Shown piece after piece: positions 24,601-34,427 of a stretch of 64,000 nt of DNA. The stretch covers positions 42,628 to 106,627 of the forward strand of contig JBBRPH010000010.1 of NCBI GenBank assembly GCA_038228295.1, given 5' to 3'. The DNA comes from JAICKM01 sp038228295. Lineage in GTDB: Bacteria > Chloroflexota > Chloroflexia > QHBQ01 > JAICKM01. The notes under the pieces were generated by a model, which searched no databases, was not told the origin of the DNA, and saw nothing but the letters and a program-made list of their open reading frames with translations. How positions within the stretch are numbered: position 1 is the stretch's first letter; every line of letters starts with the position of its first letter. The position numbers and the translations under genes were made by a program.

Positions 24601-26121
24601 CTCCGGTGGGCGTGTATAGCGATGCTTCAAGCCGGGAGCGAACCACGCCGGGTCGCCCATCGCGTGCAGAGTGACGAGCGGAGTTTGCGCCTCCGGCGGT
24701 ACATAAGCGGCGAACTCCGAGTTTTGCCGCCGCACGCCGGCGACGATAGACGCACCGATCAGCACAGGTAAGTCCCCGGTTGCAGCGGGGGTCAGGCCCG
24801 GCGCAAGTTCAACCCGTACCGCTACCCGCTCGCGCCGCTGCTCGTCGTGTGTCACATACATCACAAACTTGCCGCTCACATGGTCGCGGATAGCGGCAGC
24901 TTCGAGACCGGCTTGCACGTTTTCCGGGTAAATGTTTGCACCGTAAAACGAGATCGTGAAATCGCTACGGCCAAACAGATAGACGAACGGCAAATCGGTC
25001 GCTCCAGCCGCGCAGCCGGCGGTCGTCAACTCCGCCAAAGGGTCATAAGCCCCTGCGTGACACCACGCCAGCAACTCGGCTGCCGCTAGCAAACCACCGC
25101 TGTCATGGATATTATAGCGTATTAGCGGGGTGCCCGTCGCCGCTGTGAAGACCAATTCGCCCTCGATTTGTTCAAAATAGCGCAACGCCGGGTCATATTG
25201 CAGCAATGTGGGCAAGCGCGGTGCGCCGAATAACGCTGCGGCGCGGTCGGGGTGCGCCGCAGCATGACGCCGTACTGCCACGGACAACGGCCATTCGTGA
25301 CCCAATACCGCCGCATCCGCCGAGCCATAGAGCGCTGCGCTGTCGGCCAGGGGCCGTCTAGCCCCAGCCAGTTCCAGCACATGGGTGCGCCATTCTTCGC
25401 TAAACACCTCGCCCGCGAAGATCATCTTAATCCCATAGCGCGCCCAGTCTACGCCTGCTGCACGCCCGGCGTCCAATACGTCTTTGATGAACGGCGGATA
25501 ACCGGCCAGCACCACCTGCTCAAACTGTGGCCCCAACTCGCGCACAGCGCGCAGGATCTCGTCGCGGTTCAGCCCCGGCGTGATCAGCGTGATCGGGTAG
25601 CCCTTCTGCGCCACCAACGCGGTCGCTTGCAAGGTGAAAGTGCCTGCTATCCAAGTGCCCATGACAAAGCAGACCACCACTAGCGTGCGCCGCCGGTCGG
25701 CCTCGAAGCCGTAGCGATAGATTTCTTCAAAGCTCGTTGCCGTCGCCAGTTCCTGCCCGATGCCGCGCGGCCAGAAAAACGGCTGCCCGGTGGATCCTGA
25801 CGACACTGAGATCATGTGCAGCCCGGTTAACGTGCCGTCCCAGCAGAGGTCGGCCAGCGGATACCGGCGCAAATAGCCGGCTTTGTCCATGATCGGCACG
25901 CGATCCCAGTCGCCGATTGTCTGCACGGTCGCGGGGTCGCAGCCCGCCCGCGCCAAAAAATCGCGATAGGCCGGCACCCGCCGCGCCGCTGCCTGAAACA
26001 GCGCCAGCGCCCGCTCCGCGCCCACTTGTGCGCGCTCCGCCGCCGATGCGTTCCCCAATGCGGGCAACGGCGTTTCTAAAAACCGGCGGTATGCCTCAGC
26101 AACCGATCCAGATTGGTCCAT
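24595..26121 (-). CDS. Phenylacetate-CoA-ligase-like adenylate-forming enzyme
   Basis: A 508-residue ANL-type protein of the PaaK branch. The ATP motif is SVSSGSTGQPFFWPRG. Later motifs are RYNIHDSGG and LFGRSDFTISFYGANIYPENVQ, matching the hinge region of PaaK enzymes. It should activate a carboxylic acid as an acyl-adenylate and then a thioester. The ATG at 26121 follows GGGAGAG, so it is preferred over one 15 bp upstream. The substrate is unknown, and no aromatic degradation genes are near. Confidence 0.85.
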   Translation of the reverse strand: MDQSGSVAEAYRRFLETPLPALGNASAAERAQVGAERALALFQAAARRVPAYRDFLARAGCDPATVQTIGDWDRVPIMDKAGYLRRYPLADLCWDGTLTGLHMISVSSGSTGQPFFWPRGIGQELATATSFEEIYRYGFEADRRRTLVVVCFVMGTWIAGTFTLQATALVAQKGYPITLITPGLNRDEILRAVRELGPQFEQVVLAGYPPFIKDVLDAGRAAGVDWARYGIKMIFAGEVFSEEWRTHVLELAGARRPLADSAALYGSADAAVLGHEWPLSVAVRRHAAAHPDRAAALFGAPRLPTLLQYDPALRYFEQIEGELVFTAATGTPLIRYNIHDSGGLLAAAELLAWCHAGAYDPLAELTTAGCAAGATDLPFVYLFGRSDFTISFYGANIYPENVQAGLEAAAIRDHVSGKFVMYVTHDEQRRERVAVRVELAPGLTPAATGDLPVLIGASIVAGVRRQNSEFAAYVPPEAQTPLVTLHAMGDPAWFAPGLKHRYTRPPEP

Positions 26122-26187
26122 CCGGCGCTCTCCCATAGATCAGAAGTACTCAGTGCCGGTATGAGTAAACGCCCAGAGTATTCGCTG

Positions 26188-26610
26188 CTAACGGATTTGC
26201 GCGTCCGGCCGCAGTAACGCCTCAAAGCCGGCTTGGATAAAATGTCGGTCACTGGTCAAGGCTTGTGTCACACCTCGTTCGCGCATAACTATAAAAGAGA
26301 CACAGTCCACCAATCCCCATTCTTTATCCAGAAAGGATTGATATAGAGCAATTGCTTTTTCTAATAATGGTGAGGTGACATATACAACTTCTACATCATC
26401 TGCACTGAGGAACCGTTTAATCGTTTCTGCCGCTGCTTTTTTGTGGGTACGTGCTAGGCTATTTCCAACCTCAAAGAAAACGGCATTGGTGATAAGCAAA
26501 GGACGGCCTCTGATTTGTCTAAACAGGTGAACAGCGTGTATATGATAATGATCACGCTCGTTAATCAAGGCCAGAATGAAAGCGCTATCAACAAAGATCA
26601 GGTCCGTCAT
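26188..26610 (-). CDS. PIN-domain protein (VapC-like toxin)
   Basis: A 140-residue PIN nuclease. The four acidic residues are in place: VDSAF, FFEVGN, WGLVDC and SDRHF. VapC toxins cut tRNA or rRNA. The ATG at 26610 lies within the end of the preceding small gene (23-bp overlap), typical of antitoxin-toxin pairs. The DNA here is clearly richer in A and T than its surroundings, pointing to transfer from another genome. Confidence 0.85.
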   Translation of the reverse strand: MTDLIFVDSAFILALINERDHYHIHAVHLFRQIRGRPLLITNAVFFEVGNSLARTHKKAAAETIKRFLSADDVEVVYVTSPLLEKAIALYQSFLDKEWGLVDCVSFIVMRERGVTQALTSDRHFIQAGFEALLRPDAQIR

Positions 26611-26827
26611 CTGTGTCCCTGCCCATGTAACGTTCGAAGTTGGTAGATAAATCTTCCGGCCCCTGAATGCGAATATCTTCCAGCGCATCATAGATGCTTT
26701 TGAAGGAGGTTCGCTGGTGGGCCGAGATCATTTGTTTTACTATAACATAGAGTTCATCAAGTTGTTCATCGCTCATACGGCCTAGTTCAGCTTGAATTAA
26801 TTCTCGTGTATCTACTGTCACAAGCAT
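26588..26827 (-). CDS. Probable antitoxin partner of the PIN protein
   Basis: A 79-residue acidic, helical protein ending in DDGPDLC and overlapping the PIN gene. No classic DNA-binding motif (AbrB, RHH, Phd) is obvious, so the antitoxin call rests on position, size and overlap. The start is uncertain: GTG at 26830, ATG at 26827 or GTG at 26818-26821 region are possible, with a G-rich ribosome site (AGGGGG) just upstream. Confidence 0.55.
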   Translation of the reverse strand: MLVTVDTRELIQAELGRMSDEQLDELYVIVKQMISAHQRTSFKSIYDALEDIRIQGPEDLSTNFERYMGRDTDDGPDLC

Positions 26828-26916
26828 CACCCCCTACCCTTATGATACGGCAGTCGTTGCACTGCATAGTGCCTACCACAAACCAGGGACAATCAGTGGA
26901 AAGTCAAACGGCCCCC

Positions 26917-27126
26917 TCAGTCCACCGGTGCGCCCCAACTTTCGCGCATCTCACCGAACATTCGGCCGTAGCGGCCCAGTCGATCGATTACTTCGTTTAG
27001 TGCTTGGTAGTCTTTTTTGCGGCCGGCGGCTTTCAGTTCGTCACGTAGCGCGACGAGCAGTTCATAGGCTTCGCTGATCTTTTCTTCCGCGCCCAGCAAC
27101 TTTTCGGTTATTTCATCATTATCCAT
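26917..27126 (-). CDS. Small helical hypothetical protein
   Basis: A 69-residue charged helical protein (EKLLGAEEKISEAYELLVAL) with an ATG start and AGAGAGG upstream. Probably a short coiled coil. It shares its upstream region with the diverging macroglobulin gene. Not recognised. Confidence 0.6.
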   Translation of the reverse strand: MDNDEITEKLLGAEEKISEAYELLVALRDELKAAGRKKDYQALNEVIDRLGRYGRMFGEMRESWGAPVD

Positions 27127-27210
27127 AGAGTAGTAGAAACCTCTCTTTCAGCGGGAACCGGCGGCGTAACGGCAACGTCTCTCTAATAAGCGATCTACGG
27201 CCGTGTCCGC

Positions 27211-27216
27211 TATAAT
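27211..27216 (+). promoter_or_regulatory. -10 element for the macroglobulin gene
   Basis: TATAAT, 105 bp before the ATG at 27321; no clear -35. Confidence 0.45.
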
Positions 27217-27320
27217 GAAGCGACGACGCAGTGGCGGCATCCCTTTTCTGAATTGTAGCACACGGCACAAGCAACGGCAATTGTCGGCCCCGCCTGCGCG
27301 CGGGTTATGGAGGTAAATAG

Positions 27321-30300
27321 ATGGCAAGCGACACCGCGACCCCTCAACCCCAATCTCCCGCGCCGCGTAACCGGCGCACTTTGGTGCTGCTCGGCGTGAT
27401 CCTGGTGGTCATTCTGGGCGGGGCCGTCACCTTCGGCTTGCTGCGGAACACGGCACCGCTTCCGCTCGTGCCGCCCACTCTGACTGCGCCGCCCCTCGCC
27501 GGCACCGCGACTGCCGCCCCGCCGGCACCGACTCAGGTAATTAGCCGCCTCGACCCGCCGACCCGCGATCCTAGCCGGCCCACCCCGCCGGCGGTGCCGA
27601 CGGTGCTATATAGCTATAATGGCAATGGCGGCCCGCACGTCAGCGGCATTACCGCCGGCGTGGGCATGGCCGGCTATGATCTGGCTGGAGCCGTGCCGGT
27701 GGCGGTGTCCTTCTCCACCGCGATGGATCACAATGCTGCCCAAGCTGCTTTCGCCCTGGCCGATGGAGCGGGCAAGGCAGTGCCGGGCGCATTTGCTTGG
27801 CCGGCGGACCAAACGCTGGTTTTCACGCCTAGCTTGGCCTTGGCTCCCAGTACCGCCTATACGATAACGGTCGGCAACGCGATCACTGTGGACGGGCAGC
27901 CGTTAGCCGCTGCCGCCGCGCACTTCAGCACCGCACCGCCCGCCGGTATTCTGCGGACGCTGCCCGCGCCCGATACGCGCCGCGTGACCACCGATACGCT
28001 GATCAGCATCCAGTTCACCCGCCCGCTGATCCCCCTGACCGCGCTCGATGCCCAACCCGATGTGAGCCGCTGGGTAAGTATCCAACCGGCGGTGGTCGGG
28101 CGTTTTGTTTGGCTCGGCACAGCCACGCTTGGCTTCCGCCCAACCGCCGGCTTCCGCCCGTCCACGACGTACCAAGTAGATGTGCAGACCGGGCTGCCCG
28201 ATGCGGGCGGTGTAGGCATCAGCAAAGGGTTGAGTTGGCAGTTCACCACCATCCAACCCGATCTGGTCAGCGTGTCGCCGCCCAACGGCGCGGGCAATGT
28301 GGACCTGGATGCGCCGCTGGTGGTCACGTTTAACCAGCCGATGGACCACGCCGCCGTCGAAGCCGCGCTGCGCGTGGCCGATGTGCAAGGGCGTTTCAGT
28401 TGGTCGCCGGCGAGCGATGTCTTCACCTACACGCCCGCCGCTCTGTTGCCGTTCAACAAGCGCATCCTGGTCCACCTCGAAGGCAGCCTTAAGCCCGCGC
28501 AGGGCGAGGGGGTGCAGGCCGACCCCAAGACGCAAGCCTGGACATTTAACACTGTCGAGCAGACGCACATGATCGGGAGCGAACCGGCGAAGGACCGCGA
28601 CAACGCACCCGCTAGCAATCTGGCCGTCTACTTCAACAACGGCCTGGCTCCCGGTCAAGACTTCGGTAGCTTGATTACCATAGACCCGCGCCCGGCGGGT
28701 TTCCTCGGCCAGTGGCAGGTGGAGCCGCAAGGCCGGGTCGTCATGACCGATCACATTACACTGGCCCCGGACACCAGCTATCAGTTCACCATCAAGCCCG
28801 GCCTCAAAGACCGCTACGGCGCGGCGGTCAAAGCCGAGCAATGGACCGCCAAAGTCGGCCCCCCGCCGCCCGACATCCGCTTGCTGGGCGGGCAGTTCCA
28901 GCCGGTGGTGGCCGATGCGCCCGTGCGTTTGCGCGTCGAAGCGCCCAACCTCGATAGCTTCACTCTCAACCTCTATCAGTTAAGCGAAGCCGATATGCGG
29001 AGCCTAGTGCGCGACTATAAGCAGCAGGTGCCGGGCAGCCGCAAGCGCAGTTGGACGGTGCAGGTGCCCGGCGGCAAAGGCCCGGCCCAAGCCTTCACCA
29101 TTCCGGTGGCCCTTGACGGCACCGGCGACCGCCTGCCCGCCGGCTACTGGGTGTTGGAAGCAACCGCGCCCGCCCCTAGTTACATGGGACCGGAGCCGCT
29201 GCACGATTACGCGGTGTTTGTCGCCGGTCACACTGCGCTGACCATGAAGCAGGACGGCGGTAATCTGCTGGTTTGGGCGGTGGACTACGGCAGCGGCAAA
29301 CCGAAGGCCGGCTACCCCCTGCGCGCCACGCTTTGGGGTGACCAGGGCAGCACTGCGCCCAGCATAAGCGGCACGACCGGCGCGGACGGCACCGTTCGCT
29401 TGCAACTGCCGCCGCCGACCAATACGAATAACTACAGCAGTGCCGTCTTCTCCGGCAGCCCCAACGACACGGCGCTGGTCGTCTCCGGCTGGGCGCAGGG
29501 CATCCAGCCCTACGACTTCGGCCTGAACGGTGACGGTAGTAACCAGGGCCGCTCTACTGCCGCTGCCTATCCATACCGTGCCGCAGTCTATACCGACCGT
29601 CCGATCTATCGCCCCGACCAGAAAGTGTACTTCCGTGGCGTAGTGCGGTTGGATGACGATGTGCGGTACAGCCTACCGCTGGCCGGTCTAACGGTCCGCA
29701 TCCAGGTCCATGCCAACGCAAAGGGCGACCAAACGATCTACGACGGCGCGGCCACACTGTCGCCCGGCGGCACCTTTAACGGTGAGTTCCTGCTGCCGAA
29801 AGACGCACCGACCGGTAGCTACAATCTAATGTTCAGCGCGCCCAATGAGCCGATTCGGGCAGAAAATCTAGGCAGCGCCTACTTCAGCGTCGAAGAATAT
29901 CGCAAGCCCGACTTCCAGGTGAACGTCACCCCCGCGCACCCCAGCGTCATTGCCGGCGACCCGCTCACGGCGACCGTCGCCACCAGCTACTACTCCGGCG
30001 GCCCGCTGGCCGGGGTGACCACCACGCTGACCCTCCAGGCCAGCCCCTACTACTTCGCCTGGAGCGACCCAGCTACCCAGGAGACCTACAGTTTCAACAA
30101 CTACGAAGACCAATGGTGGGTTTACAACCGTGGTCCGGGCACCGATCAGCCGGTCTGGAAGAAAACGTATCAAGCGCGTACCGGGGCCGACGGCACGTTG
30201 ACGGTGGACCTGAGCAGCCCAATCACCACGACCGATCATAGCAAAACCGTGCAGGTGGAAGCCGAGGTGCAAGACCTGAGCAACCAGACGGTCGCCAGTC

Positions 30301-33300
30301 GTGCTAGCGCCGTGATCCACCAGGGCCAGTATTACGTCGGCGTGGCGGGGGGGCAAGCACTGGCGACCGCCCGGCAGCCGATCACGGTTAGCCTGCGGAC
30401 CATCGCTCCCGATGACAGCGCCGCGAGCGGCGGGCGGGTGCAGCCAAACGTAGCCGTCCATGTGCGCTATATCCGCAGCGACTGGCAGCGCGTGCCGCAA
30501 CCCGGTGCCGCCTACGGCTACGAATGGCAGCCCGACGATAAGCTGATCGGCGAGGCCGACGCGACCACCGACGCGCAAGGCCGCGCCACGCTACAGTTCA
30601 CCCCACCCGCCGGCGGCAACTACCGCATCGAAACAAGCAGCACCGACGCGCGGGGTCACGCCGTTGGCAGCCGCACGAGCTTGTGGGTGAGCGATCCCGA
30701 TGCGGGCAGCGTCTCCTGGCGCACCGATAACCCCAATGTACTCAAGCTGGTGGCCGATAAGAAGCAGTATCAGATCGGCGACACGGCGCACATCCTAGTC
30801 ACGTCGCCGTTCACCCAAGCCACGGGCCTGCTGACGGTCGAGCGCGGGCACTTGCGCCGCGTGCAAGTGGTGGACCTGCGCGGCGGCGCGCCGACCGTAG
30901 ATGTGCCGCTGGAAGCGGGCGACTTGCCCAACGTCTATATCGGCCTGACCCTGATCGGCTTCGACCCGGCCGGTCCTGACGCGGCAGCTAAAGCGCCGCA
31001 GCCGATCATCCCGGCTATGAAGCAAGGCTTTGTTAACCTCGCATTAGACACTAGCCCGCAGAAGCTGACCGTCAGCATCGAGCCGCAGGGCCAAACCTTC
31101 AAGCCGGGTAGCACCGCGCCGGTCGTGATCCACACACGCGGTGCAGACGGCCAGGGGCAGCCCGCGCGCGTCTCGCTGGCCGTAGTAGACGAGGCGATCT
31201 TCGCCCTAGCCGGTGACAATAGCGCTAACCTGCTGGGCACCTTCTACGGCGAACGCGGCCTCAGCGTGGGCACGGCTAGTTCCTACACCTCCGGTGGGGT
31301 GGCGCTGCCTATACGCCATGGCTATGTCAGCGGCCTGGACCAACTGCCCGCGACAGGCGGTGAAGCCGATGTGGCCGCCCCCGCCGCAGGCGTAGCAGCG
31401 GGCGCAGCACGGACCGCCAATAGCGCCCAGACCCAGTCTAAAGCGGTCGGTGGTCAAGCGCCAGTCAAGATCCGCAGCGACTTCCGCGACACGGCTTTCT
31501 GGCAGGCCGAGATCACGACCGATGCGAGCGGCACGGCCACCGTGCAGGTGCCCTTGCCCGACAACCTGACCACCTGGCGACTGAGCAGCCAGGCGGCGGG
31601 GGCCGACGCACAACTCCACGTCGGCGCGGGCAGCGTGCCGCTCACCGTCACCCAGCCGCTGCTGCTGCGGCCGGTTGCGCCGCGCTTCCTCGTCGTCGGC
31701 GATCAGGCCGCGCCGCAAGCGATCATCCGCAACGGCACCGCCGGCCCGCTCACCGTTGCAGTAAACATGACCGTGACCGGCGCGGCCGCCTATAGCATGA
31801 ACCGCGACTCCAGCCGCACCCTGACCATCCCCGCCGGGCAGCAGGCGGTCGAGACCTGGGCAGTGGAAGTGAGCAACGGCGTGACGGTCACGCTGCACTA
31901 CACCGTGCGCGCCACCGCCGGCCTGCCGCCCGGCGAAGCCGCATTGGGCGACGCAATTGACGTGACTATCCCGGTCCACCCACTCGTCGCGCCCGAAGCG
32001 GTCGCCACATCGGGCGAGGTGGGTGACGCGGCCACGGAAACGATCTTCCTGCCCTACGGTATCAACCCACAATTGGGCGAACTGGTCGTCTCTATCGCGC
32101 CGTCGCTGGCGGCGGGCACCGTAGACGGCATCCGCTATGTGCAAGCGTTCCCCTACGAATGCACCGAGCAGACCGTCAGCCGCTTCTTGCCGTTGATCAC
32201 GCTGGACAAAGTCTACGCCGACCAGGGCGTAACCACGCCCTTCCGGGGCCAATTACCCGACATCATGAGCCACGCGCTCACCCGGCTGACCGAGTTGCAG
32301 CGGGCCGACGGCGGCTGGGGTTGGTGGGAGAACGACTTGACGAGCAACCCGTTCCTCACCGCCTACGCGCTACAAGGCTTGGCCGCCGCCCGCGATGCCG
32401 GCTACAAGCCGAACGGCGACCAAATCCAACGCGGGCGCGACCGCTTGCTCGCCTTCCTGAACGAGACCGCGCCTAACGGCCTGGATACACAGTACAACAC
32501 GAATCAACGCGCCTATCTGCTCTATGTACTGACCTTGCTCAATCCCGACGCGGCGAAAGCCGATGCCGGTGATCAACCCGACCGCATCTTGGCCCAGCAG
32601 GCGCGCCTCAGCAATCATGCTGCTGCTTGGCTTGCTATCGCTTTGCACCGCATGGGCCGCGATAGCGATGCCCAGGCACTGCTTAACCGCCTGACCGCCG
32701 CCGCCAAGCAGACCAGCACCCTGGCCCACTGGGAAGAAGACACGGTGGACTACTACATGATGGCGACCGATACCCGTGCCACCGCACTGGCGCTTGATGC
32801 GTTGGTGCAACTCGACCCGCAGAACGCGCTGATCCCCAAGACGGTGCGCTGGCTGATGGCCGCTAACCGCGAGGGTCACTGGCTCTCGACTCAGGACACC
32901 GCGATTACGCTGATTGGTCTAGCCGACTATATGCGCGCATCGAAAGAACTGTCGGCCGATTATCAGTGGGACGTGCAATTGTTCGGCAAGGCATTGGGCA
33001 GCGGCACCGCTAATCGTAGTACGCTAACCCAGACGGTGACGTTGACCGCGCCGGTCAGCCGGCTGCCGCTGAACGTGGCCGGGCCGCTGACCATCACGCG
33101 CACCAACCAGACGGGCAAGCTGTATTATCAGGCTAGCTTGCGTTACTACCTGCCGGGGCAGGGCATCAAGGCGCGCAGCGAGGGGCTGGCGATCACGCGA
33201 CAGTACTACCGAATGCCCGTCCCCGGCAGTGGCGGGCAGCCCGAACGCACCGACCACATCGCGGCGGGCGATCTGGTGAAAGTGCGTCTCAGCCTCGTGG

Positions 33301-33722
33301 TGCCGGATACCAGTTACTACTTGATGGTCGAAGATCCGCTGCCTGCCGGCCTGGAAGCAGTGAACGGCTCACTGAACACCACCGCCGACAGCGAACGTCC
33401 GCCCGCTCCGCAGGGCACCGTCGGCGACGCAAGCGGCGGCGTGCCGGGCGCGGAGCGCGGCACGAGTCCTGGTATCGCCGGCGGCGTGGGCTACTTTCCC
33501 TGGTGGCGCTACTGGGGACCGTTCAGCCGCGTCGAGGTGCGCGACGACCGCGTGGCGCTGTTCGCCGATAGTGTCGCGCCGGGCACCTACAGCTACGAAT
33601 ACTTTGCCCGCGCCACGACACCGGGCACTTACATGGCCCAGCCGGCGCAGGCCAAGCTTCTCTACTTCCCCGATGTGTTTGGCCGTAGCGACGGCGGCGT
33701 ATTCACGGTAGATATAAAGTAA
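27321..33722 (+). CDS. Bacterial alpha-2-macroglobulin with N-terminal Ig-like domains
   Basis: A 2133-residue exported protein. A membrane anchor or uncleaved signal lies at residues 14-40 (core LVLLGVILVVILGG), followed by a Pro/Thr/Ala-rich spacer and three or four Big_5/SbsA-type Ig domains (about 105-510; VSPPNGAGNVDLDAPLVVTF). Macroglobulin domains follow (YTDRPIYRPDQKVYFRG; LAVVDEAIFALAG; FWQAEITTDASGTATVQVPL). The thioester motif is Cys1614 in ECTEQ, so covalent protease trapping should be possible. The helical thioester domain has LQRADGGWGWW. Such proteins sit in the periplasm or envelope and guard against proteases. The usual partner, a PBP1C-type transglycosylase, is not adjacent. 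GGAGGT fixes the start. Confidence 0.95.
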   Translation: MASDTATPQPQSPAPRNRRTLVLLGVILVVILGGAVTFGLLRNTAPLPLVPPTLTAPPLAGTATAAPPAPTQVISRLDPPTRDPSRPTPPAVPTVLYSYNGNGGPHVSGITAGVGMAGYDLAGAVPVAVSFSTAMDHNAAQAAFALADGAGKAVPGAFAWPADQTLVFTPSLALAPSTAYTITVGNAITVDGQPLAAAAAHFSTAPPAGILRTLPAPDTRRVTTDTLISIQFTRPLIPLTALDAQPDVSRWVSIQPAVVGRFVWLGTATLGFRPTAGFRPSTTYQVDVQTGLPDAGGVGISKGLSWQFTTIQPDLVSVSPPNGAGNVDLDAPLVVTFNQPMDHAAVEAALRVADVQGRFSWSPASDVFTYTPAALLPFNKRILVHLEGSLKPAQGEGVQADPKTQAWTFNTVEQTHMIGSEPAKDRDNAPASNLAVYFNNGLAPGQDFGSLITIDPRPAGFLGQWQVEPQGRVVMTDHITLAPDTSYQFTIKPGLKDRYGAAVKAEQWTAKVGPPPPDIRLLGGQFQPVVADAPVRLRVEAPNLDSFTLNLYQLSEADMRSLVRDYKQQVPGSRKRSWTVQVPGGKGPAQAFTIPVALDGTGDRLPAGYWVLEATAPAPSYMGPEPLHDYAVFVAGHTALTMKQDGGNLLVWAVDYGSGKPKAGYPLRATLWGDQGSTAPSISGTTGADGTVRLQLPPPTNTNNYSSAVFSGSPNDTALVVSGWAQGIQPYDFGLNGDGSNQGRSTAAAYPYRAAVYTDRPIYRPDQKVYFRGVVRLDDDVRYSLPLAGLTVRIQVHANAKGDQTIYDGAATLSPGGTFNGEFLLPKDAPTGSYNLMFSAPNEPIRAENLGSAYFSVEEYRKPDFQVNVTPAHPSVIAGDPLTATVATSYYSGGPLAGVTTTLTLQASPYYFAWSDPATQETYSFNNYEDQWWVYNRGPGTDQPVWKKTYQARTGADGTLTVDLSSPITTTDHSKTVQVEAEVQDLSNQTVASRASAVIHQGQYYVGVAGGQALATARQPITVSLRTIAPDDSAASGGRVQPNVAVHVRYIRSDWQRVPQPGAAYGYEWQPDDKLIGEADATTDAQGRATLQFTPPAGGNYRIETSSTDARGHAVGSRTSLWVSDPDAGSVSWRTDNPNVLKLVADKKQYQIGDTAHILVTSPFTQATGLLTVERGHLRRVQVVDLRGGAPTVDVPLEAGDLPNVYIGLTLIGFDPAGPDAAAKAPQPIIPAMKQGFVNLALDTSPQKLTVSIEPQGQTFKPGSTAPVVIHTRGADGQGQPARVSLAVVDEAIFALAGDNSANLLGTFYGERGLSVGTASSYTSGGVALPIRHGYVSGLDQLPATGGEADVAAPAAGVAAGAARTANSAQTQSKAVGGQAPVKIRSDFRDTAFWQAEITTDASGTATVQVPLPDNLTTWRLSSQAAGADAQLHVGAGSVPLTVTQPLLLRPVAPRFLVVGDQAAPQAIIRNGTAGPLTVAVNMTVTGAAAYSMNRDSSRTLTIPAGQQAVETWAVEVSNGVTVTLHYTVRATAGLPPGEAALGDAIDVTIPVHPLVAPEAVATSGEVGDAATETIFLPYGINPQLGELVVSIAPSLAAGTVDGIRYVQAFPYECTEQTVSRFLPLITLDKVYADQGVTTPFRGQLPDIMSHALTRLTELQRADGGWGWWENDLTSNPFLTAYALQGLAAARDAGYKPNGDQIQRGRDRLLAFLNETAPNGLDTQYNTNQRAYLLYVLTLLNPDAAKADAGDQPDRILAQQARLSNHAAAWLAIALHRMGRDSDAQALLNRLTAAAKQTSTLAHWEEDTVDYYMMATDTRATALALDALVQLDPQNALIPKTVRWLMAANREGHWLSTQDTAITLIGLADYMRASKELSADYQWDVQLFGKALGSGTANRSTLTQTVTLTAPVSRLPLNVAGPLTITRTNQTGKLYYQASLRYYLPGQGIKARSEGLAITRQYYRMPVPGSGGQPERTDHIAAGDLVKVRLSLVVPDTSYYLMVEDPLPAGLEAVNGSLNTTADSERPPAPQGTVGDASGGVPGAERGTSPGIAGGVGYFPWWRYWGPFSRVEVRDDRVALFADSVAPGTYSYEYFARATTPGTYMAQPAQAKLLYFPDVFGRSDGGVFTVDIK

Positions 33723-33739
33723 CCGTAAGTCTATCCCGT

Positions 33740-33789
33740 AAACGCGACGAAGGCCCACGATTCTGTGATCGTGGGCCTTCGTCGCGTTT
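33740..33789. terminator. Long hairpin (22-bp perfect stem) after the macroglobulin gene
   Basis: Perfect arms at 33740-33761 and 33768-33789 with a 6-base loop, outer bases AAACGCGACG/CGTCGCGTTT, so the stem ends in A/T on both sides. It lies between convergent genes and can terminate transcription from either side. Confidence 0.85.
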
Positions 33790-33813
33790 GTGCAGGAAAT
33801 TAACGCGGCAAAA

Positions 33814-34260
33814 TTAGCCGGCCAGTTCGGCCTTCAGGTGGATCGCCACACCCTGGCGTAGCGCGTTCGACACCGGGCAGCTCCGCTCAGCTTCGGCGGC
33901 AATGCGGGCAAAATCATCCTGCGTTACGCCCGGCACACGCCCGCTCAGGTGCAGCTCCATTGTGCTGATCTGGAAGCCACCACCCTCTTTGGGGTCCAAC
34001 GAACAGACGGCTTCCACCGTCAACTCTTCCGGCTTGTGGCCGGCCTGGGTTAGCGCGTGCGACGCCGACATGACATAGCACTCGGCGTGCGCGGCGGCCA
34101 GCAGTTCTTCGGGATTGGTCTTGCCGGCGGTGCCTTCGGCGCGGGCGGCCCATGAGAGCGGCAAGTCCTTGAGCGCATTACTGCCGCTGGTCAGGGTGCC
34201 GCTGCCTTGCGCGAGGTTGCCGTGCCAAGTGACGTGTGCGTTGCGTTTAATCGTTGCCAT
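33814..34260 (-). CDS. OsmC-family peroxidase
   Basis: A 148-residue OsmC protein. The two redox cysteines are in AHAECYVMS and RSCPVSNALR. It reduces organic hydroperoxides. The N-terminus (HVTWHGNLAQGSGTLTSGS) fits OsmC rather than Ohr. AGGAGG lies 10 bp before the ATG. It is a single gene, facing the macroglobulin gene across the hairpin terminator. Confidence 0.93.
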   Translation of the reverse strand: MATIKRNAHVTWHGNLAQGSGTLTSGSNALKDLPLSWAARAEGTAGKTNPEELLAAAHAECYVMSASHALTQAGHKPEELTVEAVCSLDPKEGGGFQISTMELHLSGRVPGVTQDDFARIAAEAERSCPVSNALRQGVAIHLKAELAG

Positions 34261-34384
34261 TAGAATACATCCTCCTGTAGTGATTGCCTGTCAGCATAAA
34301 GAATAGCCACTTCCTACTTCTTAGCGGACGCGACCACGGCAGTATAACGCATGGGCTGCGCCGTGCGGCCTCTTTGCGGTAGTG

Positions 34385-34390
34385 TATAAT
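34385..34390 (+). promoter_or_regulatory. -10 element for the M20 peptidase gene
   Basis: TATAAT 38 bp before the ATG at 34428; -35 not clear. Confidence 0.5.
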
Positions 34391-34427
34391 AGGGAGTAAT
34401 CTGAGATCGTTGGGAAGGAGAACCCGT

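Noticed and set aside
27903..32252. Long minus-strand open frames opposite the macroglobulin gene (312 and 348 codons)
   Set aside because: GC-rich codon shadow of the plus-strand gene; no ribosome site, no recognisable domain, composition typical of antisense frames.
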